Shown here: positions 36,128 to 47,574 of the stretch, one piece after another
How positions within the stretch are numbered: position 1 is the stretch's first letter
How the letters are laid out: each line of letters opens with the position of its first letter
DNA from: Trematomus loennbergii
Lineage: Eukaryota > Chordata > Actinopteri > Perciformes > Nototheniidae
Assembly (NCBI GenBank): GCA_012861695.1
Contig: JAAOOA010000066.1
Span: 2,864,919 to 2,928,918, forward strand
Direction of reading: 5' to 3'
DNA: 64,000 nucleotides
Notes under the pieces: generated by a model
The model's database searches: none
Seen by the model: the letters and a program-made list of their open reading frames with translations, nothing else
Told to the model about the DNA's origin: nothing
Translations under genes and position numbers: made by a program

Positions 36128-37232
36128 GGGGCCTATACTACGAAGCTGGATTTTCGCTTAGCCGGCTGACTTCAGGGAAAACTCGGGCTTTCCGGTCCTA
36201 CGACGCTGGTTCTCTTTTTAGCGGGCTAGATCTCTATGGTAACTTATGCTGAGCGGCTAACCTCCTCGGGAGGAGGTTAGGTTGCAGGCTAAGAGATCAA
36301 CTCAGTGAAAGCACCGCCTGCTGACCAATCAGAGCTCTGTGTGCGGAGTTTAAAGCTATCAAGTCATATTACAGGATAGAGGAAATACAGAAAAACTGCC
36401 GTTGCAGGAAAGACGGCCGGCAAAAATCTACTGACTGTGTGAACGTGAAAATTAATAGAATATCCCCTCCCATCTTCAGAGCAATCTGACTATTATAACA
36501 TTAGCGTTAAGAAAGCTTACTTAAATATCTGCCACAACATAAGTAACCGGATCAGAGTAACATTAAGTACAGTCCGCGGCACTGTGAGTGCAGACGTCGA
36601 TGTGTCCCATTATCATTCATATCACATCATATCACATCATAATGTATCATATATTTCCTTATCTGAGTCAGCTTCTTGAGCCGTATCTGGCCGTGCAACA
36701 CTCACAGTGTCACATACTGTATGCAGAAGTATTATTTTAAGCAACACATTAAGTTGACGAAACACTCGAGTCAAATGTAATTAAAGTCAGATCCACTCGT
36801 GTCTTAGACGGGGCAGCAGTGATATCATAAACCTGTTAATGTACGCATTCAAACGCTTTTTCTTGACCAGCTGTATTCACCTTGCAGGTGCAGCTATGTG
36901 GCTTTTATCCTGGATAAAGTGTTTAAGTCATGGATGTTTAAAGTTTAACTTCTTCATATTTGACTAATATTAAAGTTCACTTTTCATTCAGGAAGTATGA
37001 CGCTGCGCTGTCAGTACGCTTGTCCATGTTAGTGATTGGTCGAATGCTCCAAATACCACCCCTCTCATGTGAACGCGCACCTAACTAGATAGGACATGGC
37101 TGGCTTGAGCGATCCACTTGATAACCAGCGTCGTAGTACAGTTTAGCGAGAGCGCGTATGTTTTGGATTGGGCCAACCGGCTAACTCAAACATATCCAGG
37201 TTAGGTTGAACCAGCTTCGTAGTACAGGCCTC
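36128..37232. mobile_element. Inverted-repeat DNA element, 'GGCCTGTACTACGAAGC' ends
   Basis: The left end is ggggcctatactacgaagct and the right end is agcttcgtagtacaggcctc. The interior includes a gctgg/cgtcgta motif near both ends and an inverted copy is present at 61268-63448. No clear target duplication is visible, so superfamily is open (PIF/Harbinger-like is possible). No transposase frame. Confidence 0.7.
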
Positions 37233-37319
37233 AGGTAAACTGGCCAATCACGACATGTTTAAATTCAGGGTTCTGGATCACATGGATGTTGTAGTGCGTA
37301 GTGTGTCAGACTGTCTCTC
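37149..37319. repeat. Duplicated segment, copy 1 (copy 2 at 38830-39004)
   Basis: Both copies run from agagcgcgtatgttttggat to gtgtcagactgtctctc with only a few changes (cacgac/catgac, tttaaattc/ttgtttacattc). Copy 1 covers the right end of the 36128-37232 element and its outer flank, so this is a segmental duplication and not a second transposition. Confidence 0.85.
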
Positions 37320-37369
37320 AGGTGTAAATACACTTAATGAAACCTCTGCAGGTGTCTAATCCACTCACC

Positions 37370-38025
37370 TCTTCTTCTTCTTCTTCTTCTTCTCTCGGTT
37401 TTTGGCGGATTGCAAAGAACTTTAAAGGGACATACCGCCACCTACTGTACATGAGTGTGATGCGAATCATCATATCATTCCATCTCTTAACTCATGGACG
37501 TATCTATCTATGATCTAAACAAAAATAAATAAATCAACAAAAAACATAAAATAAATAAAACAAAACAAAATAAAAATCTATGATCTTTCCTGACCTAATG
37601 TCACATTATTTGTCCTCCCCCAGTTTTCCTCAGAAAGGTGAACAGTGCCTTTCTGGTAGCTCTTACTCCTTCTGATCCCAGAACACCAACCACACTCCCT
37701 CTCCCTCTCTGCCTCTAAAACTTCATCCTTTAGTTTTTCTCTTTCAGCTTTATAGATGACACAATGTAATAAAATATGTTCCACATGTTCTTTAACTCCA
37801 CAGTTCCTACACTTGTCACTGTCACTTTTCCCCATGATATACAGCGTACCATTCAATGCTGTGTGATCCAGTCTGAGTCTCGCTATCATGATTTCCTCCC
37901 TTCTGTTTCTTTCTTTATAAATATGAATTGTGATTGTCTTTTGTACTTTATGATACTCTTTGCCTTCTGGTCTTTCTCCCACCTTTTCTGCCAGATCTCC
38001 ATCCCTTTTTTCTTAATTACTGCTT
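37370..38025 (-). mobile_element. LINE 3' end with Cys-rich C terminus and GAA tail
   Basis: On the minus strand, 37982-37578 is an open frame with EIMIARLRLDHTALNG, then CRNCGVKEHVEHILLHC and YKAEREKL. A C-x2-C...H...C block after an RNase-H region is typical of I/Nimb-like LINEs. The 3' end has ggcggtatgtccctttaaag, a 'gcaatccgccaaaaacc' motif and an (AAG)n tail, also typical. Strongly 5' truncated; the 5' limit is approximate. Confidence 0.7.
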
Positions 38026-38298
38026 TTCAATGTGTATTCCACTGACATATATTGTGAGTGCATCCATACCATAATGCATGTTAAGTAAGAGTAAAAAACA
38101 TGACAGTCCAGCTCACTTTAAATAGAAGTCAATGGAATTGTTTGGTATTCTAAAAAGCTTCCTAAGCATTTTGATTATAAGTTAAAAATCCTTTTCAGGG
38201 TCATGTGATATGTGTCATGTCGGGCATGCACAAATAAATAAAAGCAAACAATTATGTCCTACGATCACACACTTTATAAAAATGTGTCCCACATACAT

Positions 38299-38500
38299 AG
38301 TGGTGGTCTAATGGATAGTGAGGTGGGCTGAAAATCGGAAGGTTGTGAGTTCAAAATCCCGCCAGGAACACCACCACTAGTGTGCCCTTGAGTAAGGCAC
38401 TTAGCCCTTAGTTACTCCAGGGAGAATGTCCCTGTAATTGGTAATTGTAAGTCGCTTTGGATAAAAAGCGTCAGCTAAATGAAATGTAATGTAATGTAAT
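38299..38500 (+). mobile_element. V-SINE, tRNA-derived
   Basis: The head carries a degenerate A box (tggtctaatggatag) and B box (gagttcaaaatcc). The body has gtgcccttgagtaaggcact and ctccagggagaatgtccctg; the 3' part has tgtaagtcgctttggataaa and gcgtcagctaaatg, the conserved V-SINE core; the tail is (atgta)n. It is about 200 bp and near full length. It is not a tRNA gene, because the acceptor stem and anticodon arm do not fold. Confidence 0.85.
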
Positions 38501-38782
38501 ACACCATCCCTCTGCCTCAAATACAGATTTTTTTGTCTTCCTGTTGAAGTAATGTCGGCAAAAGATTGGATATTTTTGGACTTAAAATATGTATTCAAAG
38601 CGTCTTGCCTAATTTTTTAAGATTATCACTTTCAGTGGGAATAAAAATGTATTTAGGGTTAAGAACCACTGGCAGGGAAGTTGAGTGTTACAGTAGTGTG
38701 GGATAGAATGAACTAATTTGTGGATTTAATGCTATTTGTTCAATATAATACAAATATTGTCTATTGCCATCGTGTTTAATGT

Positions 38783-39172
38783 AACTTGTTTTGTTAAATG
38801 CACATTTGAAATGACAAACAATTTGCTTTAGAGCGCGTATGTTTTGGATTGGGCCAACCGGCTAACTCAAACATATCCAGGTTAGGTTGAACCAGCTTCG
38901 TAGTACAGGCCTCAGGTAAACTGGCCAATCATGACATGTTGTTTACATTCAGGGTTCTGGATCACATGGATGTTGTAGTGCGTAGTGTGTCAGACTGTCT
39001 CTCTGTGCAATTGACTTAAAACACAAGGGTTGAATCCATCACTTACAATCCTATTTAGAAAGGGATTAAAGAGTGTGAACATATCCAACTGTAAGCAAAG
39101 CTTTTACTTTGCTGTAAGTGTTGTTAAAGCAAATTGTTTGTCATTTCAAATGTGCATTTAACAAAACAAGTT
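38783..39172. repeat. Perfect 48-bp inverted repeat enclosing a duplicated segment
   Basis: Left arm 38783-38830 (aacttgttttgttaaatgca...) and right arm 39125-39172 are exact reverse complements over 48 bp. The 294-bp loop starts with copy 2 of the 37149-37319 duplication, whose left edge coincides with the arm end. Confidence 0.9.
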
Positions 39173-39311
39173 GTGGTTTTAGAGAGACTGTTTTCCATGT
39201 TTTTACAGAGAGCAAGAGACTCACGGGTTTCTTCTCTCTTTTAACATTGGTTTTAGTCTTTTTAGTATAGTTTTTACCGAGAGTGTTTTTATCATGGGAG
39301 CTCCATACAAA

Positions 39312-39316
<5 letters not shown>

Positions 39317-39363
<47 letters not shown>

Positions 39364-39388
39364 GAGAGAGAGAGGAGAGAGAGAGAGA
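39317..39388. repeat. (GA)n microsatellite
   Basis: The tract agagag runs for about 70 bp with a few gg interruptions near its right end. Confidence 0.95.
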
Positions 39389-40254
39389 AAATGTGTGTGT
39401 AGCGTGTACTTTCGGGTTAATAGTGTGGCCTTTTTGGCAGTTTACCTAAAGGTGTGCGGCTGCTGCTGTGAGGAAATATCTGCCTGAAATTACAATGGGC
39501 TTTAATGGAGACATGTTGAACGTTTTTGTCACTTCATGCCCTCAAGAGGCATTTTGTTTAATTATTTTGCTTAATTATTTGTCATTTTTCAAGCTACGAG
39601 ATGTTTTCCTACATTTGTCATGAAAAATTATGTCTCAGGAATGTAGGGTTTGGGAATTATGGCAGTTTAAAAGAAATATATGAAGGCAATTTCAAGATTT
39701 CCTACCTCTAGCTGTGACATCACGCACTCTAGTTAATGTTAAAATCTGAAGTAAGCCTCTTTACCAAGGTCTGAACAATGTTTAATATCTCTAAAGTCAG
39801 AATCAGATTTAAAAGTTGTGTTACACGAATAATGTCAGAAGTTGGAATGAGGTTTCTGAGTGAAGGTATGAATGAACAGTTAGCAGTTGAAGTCGCATGA
39901 AGATTGTTCAAGTCTGAAGATTTTCTCCATTGACTTCAATGGTTAAAAATGGGATGTATCTCTGGAATTATGAAAGTTATGAATAATACAAGTAATATCC
40001 ATCGATTCCCGACCGAGCTGAACGTTTTGATGTTTGAACGGAGTTTCTGCGATGTTGAATGCAGGAGGAGAAGAGGTGCAAAATTCCGGCGGAACAATAC
40101 AATTTTGTCCGTAGAATAACATATACTTGGAATGCTGTATCAGCATTCCCACTAAATCACACAAAAGGACATTTAGCAAAACAGTTTATTAAAGGGGACC
40201 TATCATGCAAAATGCACTTTTGTACGTCTTTTATACATGAATATGTGTCCCCGG

Positions 40255-40618
40255 TGTAGGAGCCACATTTGAAGTAGTAGTTTCTGTGTTATTACGGGAC
40301 ATGTTTTTGAGTCACTTTAGGTGGTGGGCGTGTCTAAGGATGTGTGTGGTGACGTTTGCTGTTATATCCGGTTGCTTTTACCTGCACACTTTGTGATAGA
40401 TGGAGGGGGAGTGAACTGGAGAAGGACAATTTTTGTTGACCGCACGCACGCACACGCACGCACGCGATACATATGGATATGGACTATTGAACTTTTGCTA
40501 AGAAAATAAAAGGTCAAACGCATACTGTTTGGAAAGACTGAGTTTTTGCGCGTCCACAGTGTTTTTTCTCTTGTTTAGTCCCTCGCGGCACTTTGTTTGA
40601 AAGTTTACTGCCGCAATA
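40255..40618 (+). repeat. 5' LTR of the BEL/Pao element
   Basis: 364 bp, begins tgtaggagccacatttgaag and ends ctgccgcaata. It contains a short cacg array (about 40442-40467) that is 26 bp shorter than in the 3' LTR. Apart from this array only about three small differences from the 3' LTR are visible. An ataaaagg sequence at 40505 may supply the polyadenylation signal. Confidence 0.9.
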
Positions 40619-41048
40619 TTAAGTCAACAAAAAGACTTGTACCACAGCGTGGATCTACGGAAATCGAGGATATATACGGGGATTCCTAGGATCGAGCTGG
40701 AACGCTGTGGAATTAAAAGGAAACATTGAAACGCCGTTATCGCCGCTGTATTGGAGAGCGGTTTAAGGAAACTAACTTCAGCGTGCTGCCGCGGGAGGAT
40801 AAAGACTGACGACAATCCACACAGCAAGGAGCGAGCGGTATGTAACTTCTTCATTCATGCTGTGTAAATGTTTGTTTGAACACAGTGTGAATAAGTTACT
40901 GCTGCGTGTCCATTGGGGACTGACTTTTGCTTGCGTGTGGTGGTTTGTGCCGCTAGAGGTTGTCTATTGTCGGCAGCAGTGATTTACTGAGCGTTTGGCT
41001 GTGTGGATTGGAGCATTTGTTGTTCATTCATTAAAACATTAAAGGGAT

Positions 41049-42341
41049 ATGTCAATAAATGGATCAAATTCAGATGTCAATGTGGCAAAAATGGATGAAC
41101 AGAAGAGAGAGTCGATACTCACTGCCAAGGCTTTGGCAAATAAAATGGAAAAGCTCCAAAAGGAACGTCAATCAAAGGTTCACAAAATGAAAAGTGTGAT
41201 TAAGACAATGAAGGATCTCATGCAAAGGGATGACAACGCCTCACAAATACAAACTCAACTTGAGCATTTAATTCAACTGGTTAAAGAAACCACCCTGTTA
41301 CACAAGTCTGTAATTCCTCTTCTTCCTGCAGACGAACAGGAAAAACAAAATGTATGGTTTGCCAAGACACTGAAATACAATAATGGATTTATCGACGATG
41401 TCAAGCAATGGCTTTCTGAAACTGGGAAACAACCGAGCAGCACCATTGCACATGTTCCCTCAATTGAGATATCTGATGAACACCAACAAAGTATGTCTCA
41501 TGTTTCAAAACACTCTGGGAGAAATGTTGAAACTTCTGAAGCACAAGATGAAATAAAACCAAGCGACAGTGTTTCAAACATAGGAAGCATTGGGTCTCGC
41601 AAGCGGAGCTCTGCTGGAACCAGGTCCAGTGTTTCAACTACATCATCATGCACCAAAGCTGAGGCTGACATGGCCGCTCTCTTGGCACGACAAAGGTTAT
41701 TAAAAGACAAACATGCATTGGATGAACAAGAGGAAGAGCAAGAGGAAGAGCTCAGGAAAAAGGAGGAAGAGCTCAGGAAAAAGAAGGAAGAGCTCAGGAA
41801 AAAGAAGGAAGAGCTCAGGAAAAAGAGGGAGCAACTGGAAATGGAAGTGGAAATAGCCGCATCAAGGGCTAAAATGAATGTGCTAAGACGCTCTGGAAGG
41901 TCTCGTGCTGCAAGTGACACATCTGTGAGTCCCAATGGCATGCATTCTTATTTGGAAAGGGGACGAAAGGAAGCCATACTCAGTGCTGGAGCAAAAACAT
42001 TTGTGCCTGACACAAACAGGCCTACAGGTGGTCAGTCTGACGTACAGTTTTTGCACAGAGAACATGAATCAGAATATGGACATCTGCAACATCAAGCCAC
42101 AAGAAGCTCAGAGGCCAATATACATCAAAGTTCATCACAATCACATCCACAGTTACAGCAACAAAGCAATCACCCAGCAGCACCGGCACCAAGCAGCAGT
42201 GCTCAGAATCCTTTAATTAATGTCTTGGAAAGACAAAATGAAATAACATCCATGTTGGTTCAGCAACAGTCTCTTTCTTTTCTGCCTAAAAGAGAAATTC
42301 AGATTTTTGATGGCTCTCCTTTCAATATCAAGCATTCATAA
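41049..42341 (+). CDS. BEL/Pao gag-like N-terminal region
   Basis: A 430-codon open frame. It is basic and helical at the start (KALANKMEKLQKERQSKVHK), with a Ser-rich middle and a strong coiled coil at about residues 225-265 formed by tandem repeats of EELRKK. Near the end EIQIFDGSP precedes a 1-base loss at about 42321, after which the frame should continue as FQYQAFIRAFEHSIEEK. It would form the structural polyprotein of the particle. The stop at 42339-42341 is therefore a product of the frameshift and not the natural end. Confidence 0.85.
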   Translation: MSINGSNSDVNVAKMDEQKRESILTAKALANKMEKLQKERQSKVHKMKSVIKTMKDLMQRDDNASQIQTQLEHLIQLVKETTLLHKSVIPLLPADEQEKQNVWFAKTLKYNNGFIDDVKQWLSETGKQPSSTIAHVPSIEISDEHQQSMSHVSKHSGRNVETSEAQDEIKPSDSVSNIGSIGSRKRSSAGTRSSVSTTSSCTKAEADMAALLARQRLLKDKHALDEQEEEQEEELRKKEEELRKKKEELRKKKEELRKKREQLEMEVEIAASRAKMNVLRRSGRSRAASDTSVSPNGMHSYLERGRKEAILSAGAKTFVPDTNRPTGGQSDVQFLHREHESEYGHLQHQATRSSEANIHQSSSQSHPQLQQQSNHPAAPAPSSSAQNPLINVLERQNEITSMLVQQQSLSFLPKREIQIFDGSPFNIKHS

Positions 42342-44956
42342 GAGCTTTTGAGCACAGCATTGAGGAGAAGACTCACAACCCTAAAGACTGCCTGTATTTT
42401 CTCGAACAGTACACCAGGGGGCAGCCTTTGGAGCTTGTCAGAAGCTGTCAGCATATGGCCCATGACAGAGGATATGCCAAAGCAAAGGCTTTGCTACAGG
42501 AGCATTTTGGTAATGCACAGAAAATTGTTTCGGCCTACATGGAAAAGGCTCTTTCATGGCAGCCAATAAAAGTAGAAGATGTGCGAGCTCTGCAAGCTTA
42601 CGGTCTCTTTCTGAGAGGATGCTGCAACGTCATGGAAGAGTTTGAATACATGTGTGAGTTGAACATGCCTAGCAATATGCTAGCCATCATAAAAAAGTTG
42701 CCCTACAAATATAGGGACAAATGGAGAACTCTGGCCTATGACTTACAGAAAAGGCAGGGCCGGAGAGCTACATTCATGGATATTGTTAATTTCATTGAAA
42801 GACAGGTGGATATTGTGAGCGATCCACTGTTTGGAGATATACAGGATACTCCACCAGCAGCCAACAAAGATGTGAGGAAAGCTAAGTTTGAACCTCGTTC
42901 AAGGATGAGGGGAAGCAGCTTTGCTACTACTATTACGACAGCGGAAAAGAAAGTGGAACCTGAAATAAGAATGAAGGAGAGAGGCTCACTAGGTACAAGT
43001 GTTTGCCTGTTTTGTGGAGGTAGACATATACTGGATCTGTGTTTTCAACTGGAAAGAAAGGCTCATAGTGAGAAAATCGCTTTCTTAAGGGAACACGGTG
43101 TGTGTTTTGGATGCTTGTGTATTGGGCACATGAGTAAAGACTGTAGGAAACGCCTCTCGTGCAAAGTATGCAGTCTGAAGCACCCAAGCATACTTCATAT
43201 CTATCAGAAAGAGAAAGAAACTGACACAATGCAAGCTAAAGGAAAAGCTATAAGCAGTGCTCTTATCTCCGTTCAGTCCAGTGGTCTTACAGGGGCCGGT
43301 GAGCCAGATTGTACTCTCTCCATAGTGCCTATTCAAGTAAAGTCTAAGAAGGGACATGAAACATTCCTAACATATGCCTTCCTGGATCCTGGGAGCTCAG
43401 CATCATTCTGCACGGAGCGGCTGATGAACAAACTGAATCTCAGGGGAAGAAGAACAGACATTCTCCTTCGGACAATGGGTCAGGAGAAAATAGTTGGAAG
43501 TCACATTGTTTCTGACCTGCATGTGGCTGGATTAGACAGCAGTCATTATTGTGAGCTGCCTGACACCTACACCCAGAAAACTATGCCAGTTCATCGAGGC
43601 AACATTCCTCGGCAGAAAGACCTTCAGAGATGGCCTCACCTGAAACATGTAATGATTACTGAGATTGATTCAGATGTGGACCTGTTGATTGGGACTAATG
43701 TTCCTGAGGCACTGGAGCCATGGGAAGTTATTCGGAGTGTAGACGGGGGCCCATATGCAGTCAAAACTATGCTGGGTTGGACTGTCAATGGACCTCTCAG
43801 AGGAGACAGGAGTAGTGAAAGTACTTGTGGACAGCCAGATGTCACTGTCAATAGGATATCTGTTGCAAACCTTGAAGATCTGTGGAAGCAGCAGCTAAAG
43901 GCTGATTTCCCTGAATGCAGTCAGGATGAGCAGATGGGACCGTCAAGAGAGGACTGTCACTTTATGGAGTACGTCACAAAGTCTGCTAAGTTGATGGATG
44001 GCCATTACTGCATTGGCTTACCTTTAAGGAAAAGGGATGTTAGTATGCCAAACAACAGGAGAGTAGCAGAACAACGTACACTGAGCCTCAAGAGAAGGTT
44101 TGATAAAGATGCTTCATTTCATGCTGATTACACCGCTTTCATGAATGACATCCTTTCAAAGGGCTATGCAGAGAAAGTGCAAGTTGTAGATCTGGAACGC
44201 AGTGACGGCAGGGTATGGTATATACCACACCATGGTGTATACCACCCAAAGAAGAAAAAGATCAGGGTCGTATTTGACTGTGCAGCTACATTCCAGGGAA
44301 CATCGCTGAATGCGCAGCTCCTACAGGGACCAGATCTTACCAGCACACTGGTTGGAGTCATGACAAGATTCAGAAAGGAACCTGTTGTACTCATGGCAGA
44401 CATTGAAGCCATGTTTCATCAGGTTCGAGTACCAGCTGAGGATTCAGATCTGTTGAGGTTTCTCTGGTGGCCAAATGGAGATCATCATCAGAACTTAGAA
44501 GAGCACAGAATGGTTGCACATCTGTTTGGAGCTACATCGTCGCCAAGTTGTGCTAGTTTTGCCCTTAGAAAGTGTGCAGAGGACCATCGGGAGCAGTTCA
44601 GCCCCAAAGTAATCAACACTGTCCTGCACAATTTCTATGTTGATGATTGTCTAACATCTGTGGTCTCAGAGGAGGAGGCAGTGGCACTCTATCATGACCT
44701 TTGTGCACTTTGTGCTCAAGGGGGTTTTCATCTCACAAAGTGGATTAGCAACAGACGTACCGTGCTTGCTGCTATACCTTCGATGGAGAGAGCGAAAGAA
44801 GTTAAGGATCTGGACTTGGATAATGACACACTCCCTGTGGAAAGAGCATTGGGCGTACAGTGGTGTGTTGAGTCAGATGTCTTTAAGTTCAAGATCATGA
44901 TCAAGGACAAGTGCACTGTGTCTTCATTATGGGAAAAGCTAGAGTGGCCCCATTGA
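42322..44956 (+). CDS. BEL/Pao polyprotein: gag end, zinc region, protease, RT
   Basis: Continues the gag-like frame after a 1-base loss; the first Met is at 42428 but open sequence begins at about 42322. Order: YLEQ/LLQEHFGN capsid-like region; Cys/His region CLFCGGRHILDLC and CFGCLCIGHMSKDC; aspartic protease region with FLDPGSSASFCTERLMNKL (A17-like, Pro in place of the usual Ser or Thr); RT with VVFDCAATFQGTSLN, VLMADIEAMFHQVRV and FYVDDCLTSV (YVDD active site). At 44909 the frame jumps by internal deletion from the RT connection directly into RNase-H sequence in another frame, ending at 44956. Confidence 0.85.
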
Positions 44957-45471
44957 AACCAATAACCATCCCTCGAATGGAATTGACGGCTGCCGTGGTT
45001 GCAAGTCGTATGGACAAGATGTGTAGGAAGGAGCTGCAAATGCAACTTAAAGACTCCATCTTTTGGACTGATAGTACTTCCGTATTAAAGTACATCAGTA
45101 ATGAGACCTTAAGGTTTCGTACATTCGTCGCAAACAGGGTTTCAAAAATACGCAGTGTATCAAATCCATCTCAGTGGAGATATGTTCCCACCGCAGGCAG
45201 TCCTGCCGACTGGGCTTCCAGGGGAGTCAAAGTGGAAACGCTCCTGAAAGATGACACATGGGTGTCTGGACCTCAGTTTCTCACTGGACCTGAAGAACAG
45301 TGGCCTGTGAACCCTGATGGCTCTGAAATGGCACCAGAAGACCCTGAGGTCAAGATAAGTCTGAATGTGAACGCTGTGCAGGTTGAAAAAGAGATGGATG
45401 CTGTAACCCGATTGATCAATTACTTCTCTTCTTGGATCCACCTGAAGAAGACCGGTTGGTTGGATCCTTAG
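44911..45471 (+). pseudogene. BEL/Pao RNase H remnant, deletion on both sides
   Basis: The frame has MGKARVAPLKPITIPRMELT, FWTDSTSVLKYI, FVANRVSKIR and PADWASRG, the RNase-H-like and following region of BEL/Pao elements. The front of this domain is missing (junction at about 44909). The end LKKTGWLDP meets TAG at 45469-45471, which I read as the second deletion junction. Confidence 0.8.
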
Positions 45472-45663
45472 GTTGAAAAACCTGCTGCTGTGCTCATAGT
45501 CGATGACTCAGCACCTCGCAACTCATGGCTTACAGGAAGGATTGTACAAACCATTCCAGACAGAAGAGGACTTGTACGTCAGGTGCGAGTGAAGACAAAA
45601 ACTAGCTATCTGGACAGGCCTATCACAAAGATCTGCCTTCTACAGGAAGCAGAAGAGCCGTGA
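45472..45663 (+). pseudogene. BEL/Pao integrase C-terminal tail only
   Basis: In the same frame after the TAG, 63 codons read VEKPAAVLIVDDSAPRNSW, LTGRIVQTIPDRRG and VRQVRVKTK, ending at TGA 45661-45663. This matches the C-terminal domain after the integrase core in BEL/Pao. The zinc-binding and catalytic (D,D,E) parts are absent. Confidence 0.78.
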
Positions 45664-45922
45664 GGAAATTAGTGGGTTATTGAACTTCATAGACCTTGAC
45701 ATTGACGTTTTTTCTGACTTTTTACCAAGTGATAGTAAAGATCACTCCTTCATAGGCTAACAAACTATATATTTTTCTTTTTCTATTTTTTCTTTTTTGC
45801 CTAAAGAAGAAAAGGACACTTTAACAAAGGACGTTTTTATCCTTAAAAGTTTTTTCCTTGATTGTCTCCTACATCATTTTTCAGTTGTGTAATTATTATG
45901 TTGATATAATTAGGGGCCGGAA

Positions 45923-46312
45923 TGTAGGAGCCACATTTGAAGTAGTAGTTTCTGTGTTTATTACGGGACATGTTTTTGAGTCACTTTAGGTGGTGGGCGT
46001 GTCTAAGGATGTGTGTGGTGACGTTTGCTGTTATATCCGGTTGCTTTTACCTGCACACTTTGTGATAGATGGAGGGGAGTGAACTGGAGAAGGACAATTT
46101 TTGTTGACCGCACGCACCCACGCACGCACGCACAGACGCATGCACACATGCACGCATAAGATACATATGGATATGGACTATTGAACTTTTGCTAAGAAAA
46201 TAAAAGGTCAAACGCATACTGTTTGGAAAGACTGAGTTTCTGCGCGTCCACAGTGTTTTTTCTCTTGTTTAGTCCCTCGCGGCACTTTGTTTGAAAGTTT
46301 ACTGCCGCAATA
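45923..46312 (+). repeat. 3' LTR of the BEL/Pao element
   Basis: 390 bp, the same ends as the 5' LTR. The internal CACG/CATG array (about 46110-46160) is longer. Small changes such as gtgttta/gtgtta and tttctgcg/tttttgcg are seen. Confidence 0.9.
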
Positions 46313-47574
46313 CCCGGTGTTCCAGGGAACTCACCAAGTGTCAGAAAACACAACCCTCTCTATTTTCCTCCATACCCAAATCTCTAAAAAAGGGGCTGCA
46401 ACGGATCTGATAAAAACTGATCCAGATTTGAACACTGTCCTGACGTCAGGACGGTGGCGCTACGGCTATTGGGCCAACTCTCCACCTATCAGGGGAATGT
46501 GGGGTTGGGCCACGGCCGGCCATTGCCGCTCGAAAGCGCTGGAGACGCTGTAGTACATATGCCAGGCCTGTAAGTGGCGCTGTAGTCTGCCACAAAGCAG
46601 CGAAGAAGACTTCCCGCGCATGGTTGCCATGGTTCCCCTTCTGTTTATTCTCCGCTGTGGCTTTTTTTCTCCCTCCCCGAGGCAAGCGTTTGCTCCTGCT
46701 GCTGTAATTCAATGCAATCCCTCCCCGTCGAGGCAAGCACTGTAATTCTCTCCGGTTAGTCCACCAGCAGATGACAAACACCCACCTCTCCGCCTCTTCC
46801 AAGGAACAAGGGGACCGTGCGGCAGAGTTTCAGTTAGGTTTTCTTTCGCCGGTCAAGATGTCCGTTAAAGTTTAAATCTTCCGGACAAAATTAGAAAAGT
46901 GCCGGTCAAAGGTCTTCTTTGTTATTTATTGAGCTTTAAAACAAATGAATAACGACTCTATATAATAATATAAAAAACACGGAGGACGGAGATCTATTTT
47001 TCTCCCCCTCTTCTGACTTGATCAGAGCACGCTCCCCTCTCCTGCAGGGGGGCGTGGTCAGCTGCAGCTCACAGAATCAGCCCCTGCAAAAACAGGGCTG
47101 GAGAACAGCAAATAGAGCGAAATGAGGCATGGCTAAAATGCATGATCTGTTTGGTATTTTGAAAACAGAAACGTATAAATATACCTTATATAGGTATGGC
47201 CCTACAATATATCATTTAAATATAGCATGATCGGTGTCCTTTAAGAGACAGGGCTAGCCTCAGTCTAATAAATATATTATGAATTCAAAAAATTATGTTT
47301 GCTTTACTTAGATAGTTTTGAGTATGAGGAAAAGGGTAGATAGTGAGTATTTTGTGTACAATGTATTTTAGACCTATATAGCAGCTGAGGTTGAAATTCA
47401 AAAATTACCCAAAACAATAAACAATACACACCCAGGCCAAAATGTTGTGCTGGACGCATTAACAAAGCCAGTAGGTTAAACATATTGAATAAATGACAGC
47501 TCCAAACTGTGTTATAATTAGTTGATTATAATGTGTATCAGTTAAGCTCTATTACAGTTTGAATATGTTTTACT

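Larger units (their letters stand above)
40255..46312 (+). mobile_element. BEL/Pao LTR retrotransposon, internally deleted
   Basis: LTRs (40255-40618 and 45923-46312) start tgtaggagcc and end gccgcaata, flanked by the 5-bp direct repeat cccgg (40250-40254 and 46313-46317). The empty site gtccccggtgttcc is preserved in the copy at 27770, proving the boundaries. Order: gag-like N terminus, zinc-finger region, aspartic protease, RT with YVDD, part of RNase H, then only the C-terminal end of integrase. This order is that of BEL/Pao. A purine-rich stretch (aggggccggaa) lies just before the 3' LTR. I see no env. The element lacks integrase and so is not autonomous. Confidence 0.9.
40193..47240. mobile_element. 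TTAA-flanked element split by a BEL/Pao retrotransposon
   Basis: TTAA lies at 40189-40192 and 47241-47244. The left end aggggacctatcatgcaaaa and right end tagcatgatcggtgtcct belong to the family at 25631-27838. Without the retrotransposon it is about 985 bp. It includes 46840-46980, an inverted fragment of the 'ccggtcaa' family described at 52228-52974. Confidence 0.72.

Noticed and set aside
38299..38370. A possible tRNA gene (A and B box present)
   Set aside because: It is the head of a V-SINE; the sequence does not fold into a tRNA and is joined to the V-SINE body and tail.
41498..41941. A Ser/Phe-rich minus-strand frame of 147 codons
   Set aside because: It is the antisense shadow of the Glu/Lys repeats in the gag-like frame of the BEL/Pao element.
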